Positions 62,379 to 64,000 of a stretch of 64,000 nucleotides of DNA are shown here, one piece after another. Where the stretch lies: positions 62,001 through 126,000 of the forward strand of contig JADKKK010000010.1 in assembly GCA_016720545.1 (NCBI GenBank), written 5' to 3'. The DNA is from Myxococcales bacterium (GTDB lineage: Bacteria > Myxococcota_A > Polyangia > Polyangiales > Polyangiaceae). Positions within the stretch are counted from its first letter, which is position 1. Each line of letters opens with the position of its first letter. A program made the translations under genes and the position numbers. The notes beneath the pieces were generated by a model. That model had not been told where the DNA came from. It did no database searches and worked only from the letters and a program-made list of their open reading frames with translations.

Positions 62379-63836
62379 ATGAGCAGCCCGCATCTTCCCA
62401 TCAAAGAAATCGGTGAAGTCTCGCTCGTCGGCGAGGGCACCACGATCAAGTCGATCAGCGAGACGGTCTGTCGGGTCACCGAGAACCCCGCGCCGCGCGG
62501 CTGGTGGATTGGCTTCCTCCTCGCCTTCAACTTCACCGGCATCATGGGGTTGGCCATTGGCTACCTCTTCTGGACCGGCATCGGCGTCTGGGGCAACAAC
62601 GCCCCGGTCTTCTGGGCCTGGGACATCACGAACTTCGTCTGGTGGATCGGTATCGGTCACGCCGGCACGCTCATCAGCGCGGTGCTCTTCCTGTTCCGCC
62701 AGAAGTGGCGAACGAGCATCAACCGCTTCGCGGAGGCGATGACCATCTTCGCCGTGCTCTGCGCGCTCGTGTTCCCCGGCATTCACGTCGGGCGAATTTG
62801 GTACGCGTACTACATGCTGCCAATCCCGAACGAGATGCAGATGTGGCCGAACTTCAAGAGCCCGCTCATCTGGGACGTCTTTGCGGTCTCCACGTACGCC
62901 ACGGTCTCCGCGCTGTTCTGGTACGTCGGCCTCATCCCCGACCTCGCGACCCTCCGCGACCGCGCGCGCACCGCGATCCGCCGCCGCGTCTACGGCGCGC
63001 TCGCCCTCGGCTGGCGCGGCGCGAACCGCCACTGGCAGAACTACGAGCGCGCGTACCTCATTCTGGCGGCCATCTCGACCCCGCTGGTCTTCTCGGTGCA
63101 CTCGGTCGTTTCGTTCGACTTCGCCACGTCGCTCATGCCGGGCTGGCACACCACGATCTTCCCGCCCTATTTCGTCGCCGGCGCTGTCTTCTCGGGCTTC
63201 GCGATGGTCATGACGCTCATGCTCATCACCCGCGCGGTGTACGGCCTGCGCAGCATCGTGACGATGAAGCACCTCGAGCTGATGAACAAGATCATGCTCA
63301 CGACGGGCAGCCTCGTCGGCTACGCCTACGCGATGGAGTTCTTCATCGCCTGGTACTCGGGCAACGAGTACGAGCGCTACATCTTCTTCGTCAACCGCGC
63401 CACGGGCCCCTTCTCTTGGGCCTATTGGATCATGGTCTCCTGCAACGTGCTCTCCCCGCAGGTGTTCTGGTCGAAGAAGATGCGCACCAGCATCCCGGTG
63501 ATGTTCGTGGTGTCGATCCTCATCAACATCGGCATGTGGTTCGAGCGCTTCGTCATCATCGTGACGTCGCTCCACCGCGACTTCCTCCCGTCCTCGTGGG
63601 GATACTTCCGGCCCACCCTGGTCGACATCTTCATCTACCTGGGCACGCTGGGGCTCTTCTTCACGCTGTTCCTCCTCTTCATCCGCTGGGTGCCCATGAT
63701 CGCGATCGCCGAGGTCAAGGCCACGCTCCCCGAGGCGGACGCCCACTATGACCCCAACGCGCCTGGCGATACCGGCGGCGAGCACGACGACGAGCACGGC
63801 CACGGCGGCGAGCCGGTCGCCGCGGAGGCTGAGTGA
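62379..63836 (+). CDS. actC: Alternative complex III subunit ActC (NrfD/PsrC-like)
   Basis: 485 residues from ATG 62379, one base after actB stop. About ten membrane helices: e.g. WWIGFLLAFNFTGIMGLAIG, WIGIGHAGTLISAVLFLF, and SVVSFDFATSLMPGWHTTIFP (split across helices). The NrfD/PsrC fold with HAGTLIS, the conserved His-containing segment, forms the quinol site and a proposed proton path. Ends in an acidic/His-rich tail (GGEHDDEHGHGGEP). TGATG overlap with actD. Confidence 0.95.
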   Translation: MSSPHLPIKEIGEVSLVGEGTTIKSISETVCRVTENPAPRGWWIGFLLAFNFTGIMGLAIGYLFWTGIGVWGNNAPVFWAWDITNFVWWIGIGHAGTLISAVLFLFRQKWRTSINRFAEAMTIFAVLCALVFPGIHVGRIWYAYYMLPIPNEMQMWPNFKSPLIWDVFAVSTYATVSALFWYVGLIPDLATLRDRARTAIRRRVYGALALGWRGANRHWQNYERAYLILAAISTPLVFSVHSVVSFDFATSLMPGWHTTIFPPYFVAGAVFSGFAMVMTLMLITRAVYGLRSIVTMKHLELMNKIMLTTGSLVGYAYAMEFFIAWYSGNEYERYIFFVNRATGPFSWAYWIMVSCNVLSPQVFWSKKMRTSIPVMFVVSILINIGMWFERFVIIVTSLHRDFLPSSWGYFRPTLVDIFIYLGTLGLFFTLFLLFIRWVPMIAIAEVKATLPEADAHYDPNAPGDTGGEHDDEHGHGGEPVAAEAE

Positions 63837-64000
63837 TGTCGGACAAAGACAAGAAGCCCGCCCTGATCCTCGCCGAGTTCGGCACGGCCTACGCCGTGCT
63901 GCACGCCGCCGAGCGGGTGCGCGACGCAGGCTACAAGACCTGGGACACCCACACGCCGTTCCCCGTGCACGGCATGGACAAGGCGATGGGCCTCGAGCAG
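63836..64000 (+). CDS. actD: Alternative complex III subunit ActD, 3' truncated by window edge
   Basis: 55 codons are visible from ATG 63836, which overlaps the actC stop. KPALILAEFGTAYAVLHAAERV then DAGYKTWDTHTPFPVHGMDKAMGL is the start of the DUF3341 family ActD, a small membrane subunit of the complex. The remainder, and likely actE/actF, lie beyond the window. Confidence 0.9.
   Translation, partial: MSDKDKKPALILAEFGTAYAVLHAAERVRDAGYKTWDTHTPFPVHGMDKAMGLEQ

Noticed and set aside
59045..62557. A 1,170-codon open frame antisense to actA/actB
   Set aside because: It mirrors the codon bias of the true gene on the other strand in a GC-rich genome, has no family motifs and conflicts with the FeS and heme motifs of the act genes.

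Overview
This window looks like a chromosomal segment of a high-GC member of the Myxococcota, most likely class Polyangia. The evidence is the very high GC, a MYXO-CTERM-like C-terminus on the first gene, many secreted lipoproteins with Ala/Asp/Gly/Pro-rich linkers after the lipid cysteine, a PASTA-less Ser/Thr kinase, an orphan fliO/fliP pair and an alternative complex III operon. Species is not determinable by eye. No insertion sequence, prophage or CRISPR array was seen.

Layout. 1-5 kb: a truncated lytic-transglycosylase-like surface protein, two lipoproteins, and a ribbon-helix-helix regulator with a Cys-rich tail behind a 26-bp perfect palindrome. 4.2-8 kb: a Spy/CpxP-like lipoprotein whose poly-Asp tail overlaps the start of a cytochrome P450, then a membrane protein and an SRPBCC protein. 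8-10.1 kb: a cyanophycin-degradation pair (isoaspartyl dipeptidase, then cyanophycinase), followed by a tRNA-like 76-bp element. 10.2-17.8 kb: acyl-CoA dehydrogenase, a U32/DUF3656 protein (RlhA-like), a c-heme lipoprotein, a benzoate-CoA-ligase-like enzyme and a creatininase-family hydrolase. 17.9-24.4 kb: a TolC-family protein, a lipoprotein, a short DsbD-like thiol:disulfide carrier, and a TPR plus HupE/UreJ-like pair. 24.5-35 kb: secreted proteins (DUF4331, GH88-like, FG-GAP/UnbV), aspartate kinase and two tandem ten-cysteine lipoproteins.

35.2-39.8 kb is the most unusual region. It holds an intact lipoprotein made of three DsbA-like domains. Directly upstream is a membrane-anchored three-domain paralogue broken by four one-base frameshifts and an internal deletion that removes one CxxC motif. 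A strong terminator hairpin separates the two and abuts the start of the intact gene.

40-57 kb: small lipoproteins, a PAP2 phosphatase, a chorismate mutase/prephenate dehydrogenase, fliO-fliP, a tRNA-Ala(CGC) with clear promoter and terminator, an RCC1-repeat lipoprotein, a MAPEG protein preceded by an unlisted 31-codon coupled ORF, a PafA-like phosphatase, a protein kinase, a GH44-like glycosidase, a Gly-rich repeat protein, and an ECF sigma/NrsF-type anti-sigma pair. 58.5-64 kb: actA-actB-actC-actD (actD cut by the window edge), encoding the quinol-oxidising alternative complex III, behind a promoter with a palindrome in its spacer.

The recurrent theme is the cell envelope: exported lipoproteins, periplasmic thiol chemistry (DsbD-like plus multi-DsbA proteins) and c-type respiration. 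A CGCAAA-N-TTTGCG palindrome lies upstream of both the DsbD-like/TPR divergent pair and the act operon.
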